Positions 18,397 through 26,551 of a stretch of DNA of 64,000 nt are shown one piece after another (position 1 is the first letter of the stretch; each line of letters begins with the position of its first letter). The stretch comes from Mycobacterium sp. E3251. Its GTDB lineage: Bacteria > Actinomycetota > Actinomycetes > Mycobacteriales > Mycobacteriaceae. Location of the stretch: positions 1 through 64,000 of the forward strand of contig NZ_LZJF01000051.1 of assembly GCF_001666835.1 (NCBI RefSeq). The letters run 5' to 3'. The notes under the pieces are model-generated. The model was not told where the DNA came from and searched no databases. It was given only the letters and a program-made list of their open reading frames with translations. The position numbers and the translations under genes were made by a program.

Positions 18397-19716
18397 ATGG
18401 TCACGTACTACCCCGAACTCGCCGAGCGAGTCCGCAGCCAGCGCGAACTGCAGCCCGCCCTGTATGGAGACTTCGACTTCGACCGGCGGCCGGATCGTCT
18501 GGCCACGGAGCCCGACGTCGACTCGGCCCTGCCCGCCTGGATCGCCGATCGCGCCCCGATCCTGGAAGACGACCGCGTGGTCGAGTTGATGAGCACGGCG
18601 ACCCTGCTCGGCGACGTCGTCGCCGATCCCTATGCGGCACTGATGGCTTCGCACAGCGTCGTTCAGCTGATCGACATGCTCAAGACGGCCTGCCGCGAGG
18701 GAATCGAGGCGGTGCCCGACGCGCCCCCCGAGCTGGTTTCGTTCATCGCCGCCATGGAGGCCACCCCGGAGTGGATCGACTTCGATCTGGTCCGCGAGGG
18801 CGCCCGCCAAGAGCGGATCCCCGCAGCGCTGCTGGCCCCCTTCATCACCCGGGGGGCCTTCATCGCGACCTTCACCAACACCTACGCCGCGCTGCCGATG
18901 GCGCTGACCGGCGCACTCTCGGGCAAGCGGGCCGCCCGGCGGGTAAATGAGACCGCCAGTTTCTTCGCGGTCACCACCCTGCCCGGCGCGCTGGACCGTT
19001 TCGGCCCCGGTTTCGAGGCGGCCGCCATGGTCCGGCTGATGCACTCGATGGTCCGCTACAACGCCCTCAAGAAATCCGACAAGTGGGACGCCGCCGTGTA
19101 CGGCATGCCCGTGCCACAGGTCGACCAGATGCCGGCCGGCATGATCGGCCAGTACCTGCTGGCCCGCAAGGCGCGTCAACAGGGCCGGACGGAATTCACC
19201 GCCGAAGAGCGCGCCGTCGTCGAATTCGCCAGGTACCGCTGCTTTTTGCTCGGGCTGCCGGAAGAACTGCTGCCTTCGAAACCGGCCGACATCATCCACG
19301 TCATGCACGCACGCTCGGCACTGCTGCGCGACGGATTCGACAGCATCTGCCAAGACCTCGTCCGCGGCACGATGGCGGCCTACTTGCGCCCCGACACCAC
19401 GCTGTTCGACCGTTGCGCCGAAGCGGTCGAAAAGAGTTTCAGCAAGCTCACTTTCGTTCGCACCTTCTGCAATGGAAACCGTGAGATCGCCGAGGCCATG
19501 GGCGTCTCGATGGGGCCGACGGACCTCGTGCGCGTCGCCCTCACCGCACCCTTCATCATCGGGCGGTTCACCGCCGTGAGCCACGCCAGCCGCATACCCG
19601 TGCTTCGGGACATCACCGACGCCTACGTGATCGGGCTCCTCAAGCTACGGCTGGCGACCTACGGCAAGCCCGAATTCACCAGCGACGCGGCGCATTACAC
19701 GCCGGTGCCGCATTGA
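18397..19716 (+). CDS. Oxygenase MpaB family protein (DUF2236)
   Basis: The 439 residues contain DUF2236, the family of the rubber oxygenase Lcp and the fungal MpaB. Diagnostic segments are FIATFTNTYAALPMA, ETASFFAVTTLPGAL and VRLMHSMVRYN, the heme-proximal His/Arg motif of this family. Members are b-type heme proteins acting on isoprenoid or other hydrophobic substrates; the substrate here is unknown. The ATG at 18397 follows a GGGAGG ribosome site. It is controlled, by inference, by the divergent TetR regulator. Confidence 0.88.
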   Translation: MVTYYPELAERVRSQRELQPALYGDFDFDRRPDRLATEPDVDSALPAWIADRAPILEDDRVVELMSTATLLGDVVADPYAALMASHSVVQLIDMLKTACREGIEAVPDAPPELVSFIAAMEATPEWIDFDLVREGARQERIPAALLAPFITRGAFIATFTNTYAALPMALTGALSGKRAARRVNETASFFAVTTLPGALDRFGPGFEAAAMVRLMHSMVRYNALKKSDKWDAAVYGMPVPQVDQMPAGMIGQYLLARKARQQGRTEFTAEERAVVEFARYRCFLLGLPEELLPSKPADIIHVMHARSALLRDGFDSICQDLVRGTMAAYLRPDTTLFDRCAEAVEKSFSKLTFVRTFCNGNREIAEAMGVSMGPTDLVRVALTAPFIIGRFTAVSHASRIPVLRDITDAYVIGLLKLRLATYGKPEFTSDAAHYTPVPH

Positions 19717-19717
19717 A

Positions 19718-20467
19718 TCAGGCGAACCACTTGGTGAGCGGGGGCGGCAGCACCCGCATCACCTGCACCAGCGGCGCCCACGGCCACCAGGGCACGGCCG
19801 CCCGGCCGGGCTCACGCTCCATGGCGGCGACGAGCGCGTTGACGCCAGTCTCGTTGTCCACCATCAACATTGTGCTGTTCGACTTGGCCGTCATCTCCGA
19901 CTCGATGTAGCCGGGCTCGATCACGGAAACCTTGATGGGCCCCTTGGCATATTCGGCGCGCAGCGATTCGCCCAGCGAACTCAGCCCGGCCTTGCTCGCG
20001 GCGTACGCGGCCTTGACGCCCGGCACTCCCTTGTTGCCGAGGACGGAGGAGATGAGCACGAGGTGGCCCGAACCGGCGTTGTTGAACATCTCCAGCGCGG
20101 TCTCGATCTGCACCAGCGCGGACACCAGGTTGGTCTCGAGGGTGGCCTTGTTGGCCCACAGCTTGCCCGAGCCCAGCTTCGCGCCCTTGCCGATCCCGGC
20201 GTTGACGATGACGCGGTCGATGCCGCCGAGTTCGTCGCTGAGTTCGCCGAACACCTTCGGCACCTGCTCGTGGTCGTTGACGTCCAGCGCCGCCACGGCG
20301 ATCTTGATGTCCGGATACTGTTGCGACAGTTCGGCTTTCAGCTCGTCCAGCCGGTCGGTGCGCCGGGCGCACAACGCCAGGTCGCGGCCCTTGGCGGCGA
20401 ACGCTCGCGCCATGCCCGCGCCCAAGCCGGAACTGGCACCCGTGATGAGGATCTTCTGACGAGTCAT
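19718..20467 (-). CDS. Short-chain dehydrogenase/reductase (Rv0945 type)
   Basis: This 249-residue SDR begins MTRQKILITGASSGLGAGMA (cofactor TGxxxGxG motif). It has NAG in RVIVNAGIGKGAKLG, and the catalytic Ser-Tyr-Lys in LISSVLG and AYAASKAGL. ARRTDRLD after the second strand suggests NADP preference. The ATG at 20467 is directly family-like; the longer open frame upstream is not. It is convergent with the MpaB-type gene. The substrate is unknown. Confidence 0.93.
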   Translation of the reverse strand: MTRQKILITGASSGLGAGMARAFAAKGRDLALCARRTDRLDELKAELSQQYPDIKIAVAALDVNDHEQVPKVFGELSDELGGIDRVIVNAGIGKGAKLGSGKLWANKATLETNLVSALVQIETALEMFNNAGSGHLVLISSVLGNKGVPGVKAAYAASKAGLSSLGESLRAEYAKGPIKVSVIEPGYIESEMTAKSNSTMLMVDNETGVNALVAAMEREPGRAAVPWWPWAPLVQVMRVLPPPLTKWFA

Positions 20468-20508
20468 CCGGGCAGCATATCGACAGGTGTCAAGTCGCGG
20501 GTCCTCGC

Positions 20509-21372
20509 CTACTTGAGCAGCCGTGACATCCGCCGGTCGGCCAGCACCTTGCCGCCGGTCTGGCATGTCGGACAGTATTGAAAAGACTTGTCCGCGAAGG
20601 AAACTTCACGCACGGTGTCCCCACACACCGGGCAGGGCAGGCCGGTACGGGCATGCACCCGCAGTCCGGAGCGCTTCTCGCCTTTGAGCGTGGCCGCCCC
20701 CTGGCCCACGGACCGGCTCACCGCATCGCGCAGGACGGACACCATCGCGTCGTGCAGCGTGGCGAGCTGCTCATCGGTCAGCTTGCCCGCGGTCGCGAAC
20801 GGGGAGATCTTCGCGACGTGCAGGATTTCGTCGCTGTACGCGTTGCCGATGCCCGCGATCACCTTCTGATCGGTGATGACCGTCTTGATCCGACCCGTAT
20901 TGCCGGCCAACAGGCCGGCAAGATCGTCGACGGTGAGCTCCAGCGCGTCCGGGCCGAGAGCGGCGATGCCCGGCACCGCCTGCGGATCGTCGACGAGCCA
21001 CACGGCCAGCCGCTTCTGGGTGCCTGCCTCGGTCAGGTCAAACCCCGGCGCCTCGCCGGGCGTGCCCAGGTGCACGCGCAGCGCGATCGGACCCTTGCCG
21101 GGCCGGAGCGGCGCCGCGGCCAGCTTGTCCGACCACCGCAACCACCCCGCGCGCGACAGGTGGGTGATCAAGTACAGCTCCCCCGCCTGCAACCCGAGGT
21201 ACTTGCCCCACCGGTGGGCCTCCGTCACGGGTTGCCCGTGCAACGCGCTGAGCGGCGGGTCGAAGGTCTTCAGGACGGAGAGCGCGCCGACGTCGACGCG
21301 GCCGATGGTCAAGCCGACGGCATGGCGGCGCAGATGGTCGGCCAGGGCTTCCACCTCGGGCAGTTCGGGCAC
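20509..21372 (-). CDS. Fpg/Nei family DNA glycosylase (Rv0944 type, full length)
   Basis: The 287 residues show a complete base-excision glycosylase/AP lyase. The GTG start at 21372 yields (M)PELPEVEAL, whose proline becomes the catalytic N-terminus. HRWGKYLGL holds the conserved lysine, IAGIGNAYSDEIL is the helix-two-turn-helix, and a Cys4 zinc finger (CPVCG...CPTCQ) closes the protein. It would excise oxidised purines or pyrimidines. M. tuberculosis carries only a short remnant here as I recall, so this copy is probably functional. It begins five bases after cobF ends. Confidence 0.92.
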   Translation of the reverse strand: MPELPEVEALADHLRRHAVGLTIGRVDVGALSVLKTFDPPLSALHGQPVTEAHRWGKYLGLQAGELYLITHLSRAGWLRWSDKLAAAPLRPGKGPIALRVHLGTPGEAPGFDLTEAGTQKRLAVWLVDDPQAVPGIAALGPDALELTVDDLAGLLAGNTGRIKTVITDQKVIAGIGNAYSDEILHVAKISPFATAGKLTDEQLATLHDAMVSVLRDAVSRSVGQGAATLKGEKRSGLRVHARTGLPCPVCGDTVREVSFADKSFQYCPTCQTGGKVLADRRMSRLLK

Positions 21373-21377
21373 GCCCT

Positions 21378-22121
21378 TCAGTCTGCCGGTCTGAGTAAAT
21401 AGGTGTCCATGATCCAGCCGTGCCGGGCCCGCGCCTCGGCCCGCAGTTCTGCGATGTGGCTGGCGACCTCGCCGACGGTGCCCGCCACCAACAGCTCGTC
21501 GTCGGTGCCCAGGTAGGCGCCCCACCAGATGCGGGTGTCGGGCGGGCACGTCCGAAAGGAGCACTCGGCGTCGAGCATCACGACCGCCGATCCGTGCAGG
21601 CCGTGCGCGCGCAGCTGTCGACCGGTGGTGATCAGGACCGGTTCCCCGACCTCGTTGAGCGGCATGCGGTGTCGAGCGGTCAACGCCTGGACCGCGGTGA
21701 TGCCCGGGATGACGTCGAAGGTGAACTCGAGCTCGTCCTTGATGGCTTCCAGGATGCGCAGCGTGCTGTCATACAGCGACGGGTCACCCCAGGCCAGGAA
21801 GGCGCCGACGCCGTCGCGGCCCAGCTCGGCGGCGATGGCGCCCGCCCAGACCCGCGCCCGCGCCGCGTGCCAGTCCGAGACGGCCTCGCGGTAGTCCGCG
21901 TCGGCCGACCGTTTGGGGTCGGGCAGCTCGACGAAGCGGTAGCCGGGCTCGCGGATGAACCGGGCGCAGATCTCGCGCCGCAGCGCCACCAGGTCGCTTT
22001 TCGCCTCGCCTTTGTCCATCGCGAAGAACACCTGGGTGTCGTTGAGCGCCTCGATCGCCTGAACGGTCACGTAGGCGGGGTCGCCGGCGCCGATGCCGAT
22101 GACGTGGATGTGCGGGCCCAA
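21378..22121 (-). CDS. cobF: Precorrin-6A synthase (deacetylating)
   Basis: CobF methylates precorrin-5 at C-1 with loss of the acetyl group in aerobic cobalamin synthesis. The 247 residues carry the uroporphyrin-type SAM methyltransferase motifs VIGIGAGDPAYVTVQ, FLAWGDPSLYDSTLR and FDVIPGITAVQAL. As I recall, cobF is the cobalamin gene missing from the M. tuberculosis complex but present in M. canettii and environmental species, which fits a nontuberculous host. It stands apart from other cob genes and is followed by the glycosylase gene on the same strand. Confidence 0.95.
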   Translation of the reverse strand: MGPHIHVIGIGAGDPAYVTVQAIEALNDTQVFFAMDKGEAKSDLVALRREICARFIREPGYRFVELPDPKRSADADYREAVSDWHAARARVWAGAIAAELGRDGVGAFLAWGDPSLYDSTLRILEAIKDELEFTFDVIPGITAVQALTARHRMPLNEVGEPVLITTGRQLRAHGLHGSAVVMLDAECSFRTCPPDTRIWWGAYLGTDDELLVAGTVGEVASHIAELRAEARARHGWIMDTYLLRPAD

Positions 22122-22188
22122 GAAACCCTCCTCGTTGCTTGCATCAGATTGCCGAATCGAAACCTCCAGGGCCTAGTCGGGACCAAAA

Positions 22189-22208
22189 GTACCCAGTACC
22201 ATGGGTAC
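22189..22208. promoter_or_regulatory. 20-bp palindrome upstream of the AurF-like gene
   Basis: GTACCCA (22189-22195) and TGGGTAC (22202-22208) are perfect inverted arms around a 6-bp centre, 32 bp before the AurF-type ATG and divergent from cobF. It is a likely operator for a TetR-like dimer. No regulator gene lies next to it, so the regulator must be elsewhere. Confidence 0.62.
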
Positions 22209-22240
22209 CGTCTGAAGCACCCAATGAAGGGACGCCAGCG

Positions 22241-23149
22241 ATGACCACCACTGCGGTCAAGTCGAGCGGGCCGAGTCGTGAAGAGTTCTCCGACCGGCTG
22301 CTCAGGGGCTCGGTCAAGAAGTCCTACGAACCGATCGTCGACATCGACTGGGATGCCCCGCTGGATCCGGACAAGTTCTACCTGCCGCCGCGGCTGGTGT
22401 CGCTGTACGGCACCCCGATGTGGGACGAGATGACCCGCGAGCAACAGATCGAGCTGTCCCGTCAGGAGCTGGTCAACACGCTGTCGGCAGGCATCTGGTT
22501 CGAGAACATGCTCAATCAATCGTTGCTGCGCACGATCCTGCACGAGGACCCCACGAGCCGGTCGACCCATTACAAGCTGACCGAGCTGGGCGACGAGACT
22601 CGCCATATGGTCATGTTCGGCAAGGCCATCGAGCGAATCGGCGCAAAGCCGGTGCGGCCCAGGCTTTTTCACCGGATGATCATCAACTCGCTTCCGCTGG
22701 CTTTTCAGCGCGGCTCGATGCTCTGGGTGGCCGCGCTGATCGGCGAGGAGATCTTCGACTCGTTGCAGCGCCAAATGATGGACGACCCGGAATTGCAGCC
22801 GATCATCCAGCGGCTCATGCGTATCCACGTCACCGAGGAAGCGCGCCACATCCAGTTCGCCCGCGACGGCGCCCGCAAACGCGTGGCCGAAATGCCCCTG
22901 ATGAACCGCTGGTTCATGGCCAACATCAACGGGCTGGGCGGCTACTTCTTCAACTACCTGTTCAGCAACCCGGTCCCCTATGCGCGCACGGGCCTGGACC
23001 CGAAGCGGGCGCGACGAGTCGCCCGGACCAGCCCGCATCGGCGTGAGATGCAGGTGGCCGGTTTCGCCCCGCTGGCGGCGTTCCTGTCCGAGGTGGGTCT
23101 GCTGGGTCCCATCGCCCGCCGCGGCTGGAAGCGCAGCAGGTTTCTGTGA
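22241..23149 (+). CDS. AurF-like diiron oxygenase
   Basis: The 302-residue protein belongs to the AurF type of non-heme diiron oxygenases (p-aminobenzoate N-oxygenase fold). Iron ligands are visible in helices carrying ELGDETRHMVMF, IGEEIFD and TEEARHIQFARD. The ATG at 22241 gives MTTTAVKSSGPSREEF; an upstream extension crosses the palindromic promoter and is unlikely. The substrate is unknown. It overlaps the next gene by 4 bp, suggesting a two-protein oxygenation unit. Confidence 0.88.
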   Translation: MTTTAVKSSGPSREEFSDRLLRGSVKKSYEPIVDIDWDAPLDPDKFYLPPRLVSLYGTPMWDEMTREQQIELSRQELVNTLSAGIWFENMLNQSLLRTILHEDPTSRSTHYKLTELGDETRHMVMFGKAIERIGAKPVRPRLFHRMIINSLPLAFQRGSMLWVAALIGEEIFDSLQRQMMDDPELQPIIQRLMRIHVTEEARHIQFARDGARKRVAEMPLMNRWFMANINGLGGYFFNYLFSNPVPYARTGLDPKRARRVARTSPHRREMQVAGFAPLAAFLSEVGLLGPIARRGWKRSRFL

Positions 23150-24378
23150 CGCGGCCGCGCGGCCCCGGTGAGCCCCGCCGTCCCGTAGCCATCTTGGGTG
23201 CGCACGCCGGCGCGAGCGCGGCATTGCCGGCGGCCGGCGTCACCGACTGCGTGGTTCTGGATGGGCCGGCGTCGGCGGTTCAGGCAAGGTTCGACGACGT
23301 CACGGATAGCTGGCTGCTGACGACGGCCGCGGGCGAGGATGTGCGGGCGCGTGCCGTCATCGCCGCCGACGGGGCACCCTTTGCGCCCTGGTTGCCGGAC
23401 ATCGCGGGCCGCGATCAGTTTCTGGGCGTGTCGTTTCACGCGGCCGCCTGGGACCCCGACTTCGATCCGTCCGGCAAGCGCATCGCGGTGGTCGGCACCG
23501 ACACCGCCGCCGGTCGCCACCTCCGCCGGCTGGTCGAGGCGGCGGCGTCGGTCACCGTCTTCGCCCACTCGCCCCGCCGCGTGGTCACCGAGCTCCCGTC
23601 GTGGCCGACGCGGGCCACACGCTGGCTGCGTCACCGCATCCGGCCAACCGACGCGCGTCCTCGGGTCACGCTGGCCGGGTCGGCGATCGAGGCGGTGACC
23701 ACTTATGGCATCCGCACCGGGGATGGCATCGAGCACCGCGTCGATGCCATCGTCTACGGCACCGGCTTCTCGGTCCGCGAGGAGCCGGCCGATCGCACGC
23801 TGATCGGTGCCGGCGGGCTGACCATCCGGCAGGCCTGGCGCGACGGCATGGAGCCCTTCTACGGCGTGGCGGTTCGCGGCTTCCCCAACTACTTCTTCAT
23901 CACCGGGCCCGACGTGGAAGCGCAGGGCCGGTACGTCGCCGACTGCCTGCGGCTGATGGAGCGCACGGGCAGCACCCGCATCGAGGTGCGCGCCAGCAGC
24001 CTGGGTGTGTTCAACGAGCGAGCCCAGCTCACACCCGACCAGGCTCCGCCGGTGGCGTCCGCCTTCGACCTGTCGGCCAGCGCGCCCGATCGCGGCGACA
24101 CCTATGACGGCGCGGCGACGCTGGAAATCGGCGGCGCCAGCCATCCGGTGCGGGTCCGGCTCACCGGTCACCTCGACCCGATCGACGGCCGCTACCACTG
24201 GCAGGGAACGCTGTTCGGTTCGCCGTCGCGGCCGCTGCCAGAGCAGGCGCTCAGGCAAGCGCGGACCGCGACGTTGACCGTGGGCCGGCGCAGCGCCGCC
24301 GCGCGGATCGTCGAACAAACGCCGTGGGGGACGCACTCGGTCGCCGGGGTGGGCGCACCGCCGTACGTGCCCACCTGA
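23146..24378 (+). CDS. Flavin monooxygenase-like protein with C-terminal DUF4873 (Rv0943c type)
   Basis: The 410 residues resemble the Baeyer-Villiger/FMO family in the middle. RIAVVGTDTAAGRHL (about 118-132) stands where the NADP-binding motif would be. The IVYGTGFSV and YFFITGPD motifs follow. A DUF4873-like domain covers about residues 310-410. The N-terminal FAD motif is eroded to AILGAHAGAS, and the segment between it and the second motif is shorter than in FMOs, so activity is uncertain. The GTG start overlaps the AurF stop (GTGA), so the two proteins are coupled. Confidence 0.8.
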   Translation: MTRPRGPGEPRRPVAILGAHAGASAALPAAGVTDCVVLDGPASAVQARFDDVTDSWLLTTAAGEDVRARAVIAADGAPFAPWLPDIAGRDQFLGVSFHAAAWDPDFDPSGKRIAVVGTDTAAGRHLRRLVEAAASVTVFAHSPRRVVTELPSWPTRATRWLRHRIRPTDARPRVTLAGSAIEAVTTYGIRTGDGIEHRVDAIVYGTGFSVREEPADRTLIGAGGLTIRQAWRDGMEPFYGVAVRGFPNYFFITGPDVEAQGRYVADCLRLMERTGSTRIEVRASSLGVFNERAQLTPDQAPPVASAFDLSASAPDRGDTYDGAATLEIGGASHPVRVRLTGHLDPIDGRYHWQGTLFGSPSRPLPEQALRQARTATLTVGRRSAAARIVEQTPWGTHSVAGVGAPPYVPT

Positions 24379-24701
24379 CCCGCGGCTTTCCCCTACTCAT
24401 CGCCTGATTTCGGGTCGAATTTTTGCGTTTGGGCGCCGCCGGAAGGTGGTAATCCGTCGGGATGCGCGTGCTGCGCAGCGAATTCGAACATCGTGTTCGG
24501 CGCGGTAGAGGCGGGGGCCTCGAGCGGGTGGGGACTAGCACGCGCCTCACCCATACCGGGCCGCCCGTGGCGTGCGCCCGGGCCGCCGACCCAGCGGACC
24601 GCGCTTTCTGGCGGCGTCCGCGCCGGTCAACCCGAATTAGACTTTTGCCGCTGAGGGCGGATACTCAAGCAGTTGGCCCGGCCGCAATTCGAGGAGCAGC
24701 G
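24379..24701. other. Intergenic region before the STAS operon; no gene recognised
   Basis: About 320 bp following the monooxygenase gene. The longest open frame here has atypical Arg-rich composition and no ribosome site. The only strong translational signal is GAGGAG just before the ATG at 24702. A promoter for the downstream pair is expected here but I see no clear regulator site. Confidence 0.5.
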
Positions 24702-24827
24702 ATGGAACCGGACGACAGGACCCAGCTGAACAGCCGGACTGCGACGTCGCCTGCGTTCCGGATCCCGCCGGTAGCCCGTGCGCCCCGCCACCCTCGGCCG
24801 GCGAACGCGAAGGGTTTCCGGTGGTGA
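24702..24827 (+). CDS. Possible 41-residue leader peptide upstream of the STAS protein
   Basis: The ATG at 24702 is preceded by GAGGAG at ideal spacing. Its TGA overlaps the GTG start of the STAS gene as GTGA, the usual arrangement for translational coupling. The product (MEPDDRTQLNSRT...) is hydrophilic with a basic, proline-rich C-terminus and no known domain. It may be a real micro-protein or merely a coupling leader. Confidence 0.42.
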   Translation: MEPDDRTQLNSRTATSPAFRIPPVARAPRHPRPANAKGFRW

Positions 24828-25588
24828 GCTCGGTAGCCGAGTCCTCCAGCTCGCTGGCCGTCGCGACGCGCACGGATGAATCGGTGGCGATTTTGACCGT
24901 CGACGGTGTGCTCGACACGACCAACTCCTCGGCGTTGCGCGACCACATCCTGCAGGCCACGCTGGCCGAGCCCGCGGCCGTCATCGTCAACATCTCCGCG
25001 CTCAAGGTGCTCGCCGAATTGGCGTGGTCGACCTTCATCGGCGCGCACTGGCAGGTTCGCGGCAACCCCAACGTGCCGATCGTGCTGGTATGCGCGCACC
25101 GCGGGACACGCGAGGCGATCACCCGCAGCGGCGTCGCCTACTTCATGCCGGTCTACTCGACCGAGAAGGCGGCGATGAAGGCGCTCGGTCAGCAGAGCCG
25201 GCGTGCCGTGCGCCGCGCCGACGCCCAGCTGCCCGCCGACCTGACCAGCCTGCGCGAATCGCGTCGCTTGGTCCGCGAATGGCTCACCGCCTGGTCGCAG
25301 TCCACACTCATCCCGGTCGCGTTGGTGGTGGTCAACGTGTTCGTCGAGAACGTGCTAGAACACACCGCGAGCTTCCCCGTGATGCGCATCGAGAGCCATG
25401 GCGCGACGGCCACCATCGCGGTGTCCGACAGCAGCCACGCGCCGGCCGTGCGGCTGCCGTCGCCGGCGAACGGCATTGACGTGTCCGGCTTGGCGATCGT
25501 CGACGCGTTGTCCCGCACATGGGGCAGCACGCCCACCGCGGCCGGCAAGACGGTGTGGGCGGTCATCGGGCCAGAGAACCAGCTCTGA
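24824..25588 (+). CDS. STAS-domain / HATPase-like protein (Rv0941c type)
   Basis: The 254-residue protein joins an anti-sigma-factor-antagonist-like STAS domain (about 10-110, with VDGVLDTTNSSALRDHIL) to an HATPase-like region (about 145-250). The latter includes VVVNVFVENVLEHTASFPV, the N-box of GHKL ATPases (N and E ligands). Having antagonist and kinase-like modules in one chain suggests a self-contained partner-switching regulator. The usual phosphorylated Ser of STAS proteins may correspond to the TNSSAL segment. Adjacent GTG starts at 24821 and 24824 are both possible. Confidence 0.8.
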   Translation: MSSVAESSSSLAVATRTDESVAILTVDGVLDTTNSSALRDHILQATLAEPAAVIVNISALKVLAELAWSTFIGAHWQVRGNPNVPIVLVCAHRGTREAITRSGVAYFMPVYSTEKAAMKALGQQSRRAVRRADAQLPADLTSLRESRRLVREWLTAWSQSTLIPVALVVVNVFVENVLEHTASFPVMRIESHGATATIAVSDSSHAPAVRLPSPANGIDVSGLAIVDALSRTWGSTPTAAGKTVWAVIGPENQL

Positions 25589-25625
25589 CGCCTTATTGTG
25601 CTGGGAACCCGGGCACGGGTAGAAC

Positions 25626-25639
25626 TAGAACACGTTCTA
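25626..25639. promoter_or_regulatory. KstR-type operator palindrome TAGAACACGTTCTA (second copy)
   Basis: This is identical in all 14 bases to the site at 6012 and fits TNNAACNNGTTNNA. It lies 38 bp upstream of the F420 enzyme start at 25678. Two identical operators in front of two F420-dependent oxidoreductases suggest one regulon. Confidence 0.75.
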
Positions 25640-25677
25640 ATCTCGTGTGACGACCCGTTTCCAGGAAGGCAGATGAC

Positions 25678-26544
25678 GTGCGGTTCACCTACGCGGAGGC
25701 GATGACCGACTACAGGTATTACATCCCGCTGGCCCAGGCGGCCGAGGCGGCCGGGTACCACGCCATGACCATCGCCGACAGCATCGCCTATCCCTTCGAG
25801 TCGGACTCGAAGTACCCGTACACGCCCGACGGCGATCGCGAGTTCCTGGATGGCAAGGAGTTCATCGAAACCTTCGTCCTGACAGCGGCATTGGGGGCGG
25901 TGACGACGAAGCTGCACTTCAACTTCTTCGTCCTCAAGCTGCCCATCCGGCCGCCGGCGCTGGTGGCCAAGCAGATCGGTTCGCTGGCCGCACTGACCAA
26001 CAACCGGGTGGGCTTCGGTGTCGGCACGAGCCCGTGGCCGGAGGACTACGAACTGCTGGGCGTCCCGTTCGCCAGGCGCGGCAAGCGCATGGACGAATGC
26101 ATCGAAATCATCCAGGGGCTTACCAGCGGTGACTACTTCGAATTCCACGGCGAGTTCTACGACATCCCGAAGACCAAGATGACACCCGCCCCCACCCAGC
26201 CGATCCCGGTGCTGATCGGCGGGCATGCCGACGCCGCGCTGCGCCGCGCGGCCCGGCTGGACGGCTGGATGCACGGCGGCGGTGACCCCGAAGAACTCGA
26301 CGCGCTCATCGCCAAGCTCAAGCGGTATCGCGAAGAAGCCGGCAAGACCGGGCCGTTCCAGATCCACGTCATCTCGGCCGACGCGTACACCGTCGACGGG
26401 ATCAAACGGCTCGAAGACAAGGGCGTCACCGACGCTATCGTCGGGTTCCGCATCCCCTACATCAAGGGAAAGGACACCGAGCCGCTGGAGAACAAGATCC
26501 GCAACCTCGAGATGTTCGCCGAGAACGTCATCGCGAAGGTCTAG
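25678..26544 (+). CDS. LLM-class F420-dependent oxidoreductase (Rv0940c type)
   Basis: The 288 residues form a luciferase-like barrel with MTIADSIAYPFES, LTNNRVGFGVGTSPWPEDYE, RGKRMDECIEIIQ and PIPVLIGGHADAALRRAAR. The start is GTG at 25678, preceded by AGGAAGG; an ATG five bases earlier is out of frame and stops quickly. The substrate is unknown. The KstR-type operator points to sterol-linked expression. It is convergent with an enoyl-CoA hydratase family gene. Confidence 0.9.
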   Translation: MRFTYAEAMTDYRYYIPLAQAAEAAGYHAMTIADSIAYPFESDSKYPYTPDGDREFLDGKEFIETFVLTAALGAVTTKLHFNFFVLKLPIRPPALVAKQIGSLAALTNNRVGFGVGTSPWPEDYELLGVPFARRGKRMDECIEIIQGLTSGDYFEFHGEFYDIPKTKMTPAPTQPIPVLIGGHADAALRRAARLDGWMHGGGDPEELDALIAKLKRYREEAGKTGPFQIHVISADAYTVDGIKRLEDKGVTDAIVGFRIPYIKGKDTEPLENKIRNLEMFAENVIAKV

Positions 26545-26551
26545 CCAGCGG

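Noticed and set aside
24462..24827. 121-codon frame before the STAS gene
   Set aside because: Its start has no ribosome site and the first 80 residues are Arg-rich and domain-free. Only the last 41 codons have good start signals.
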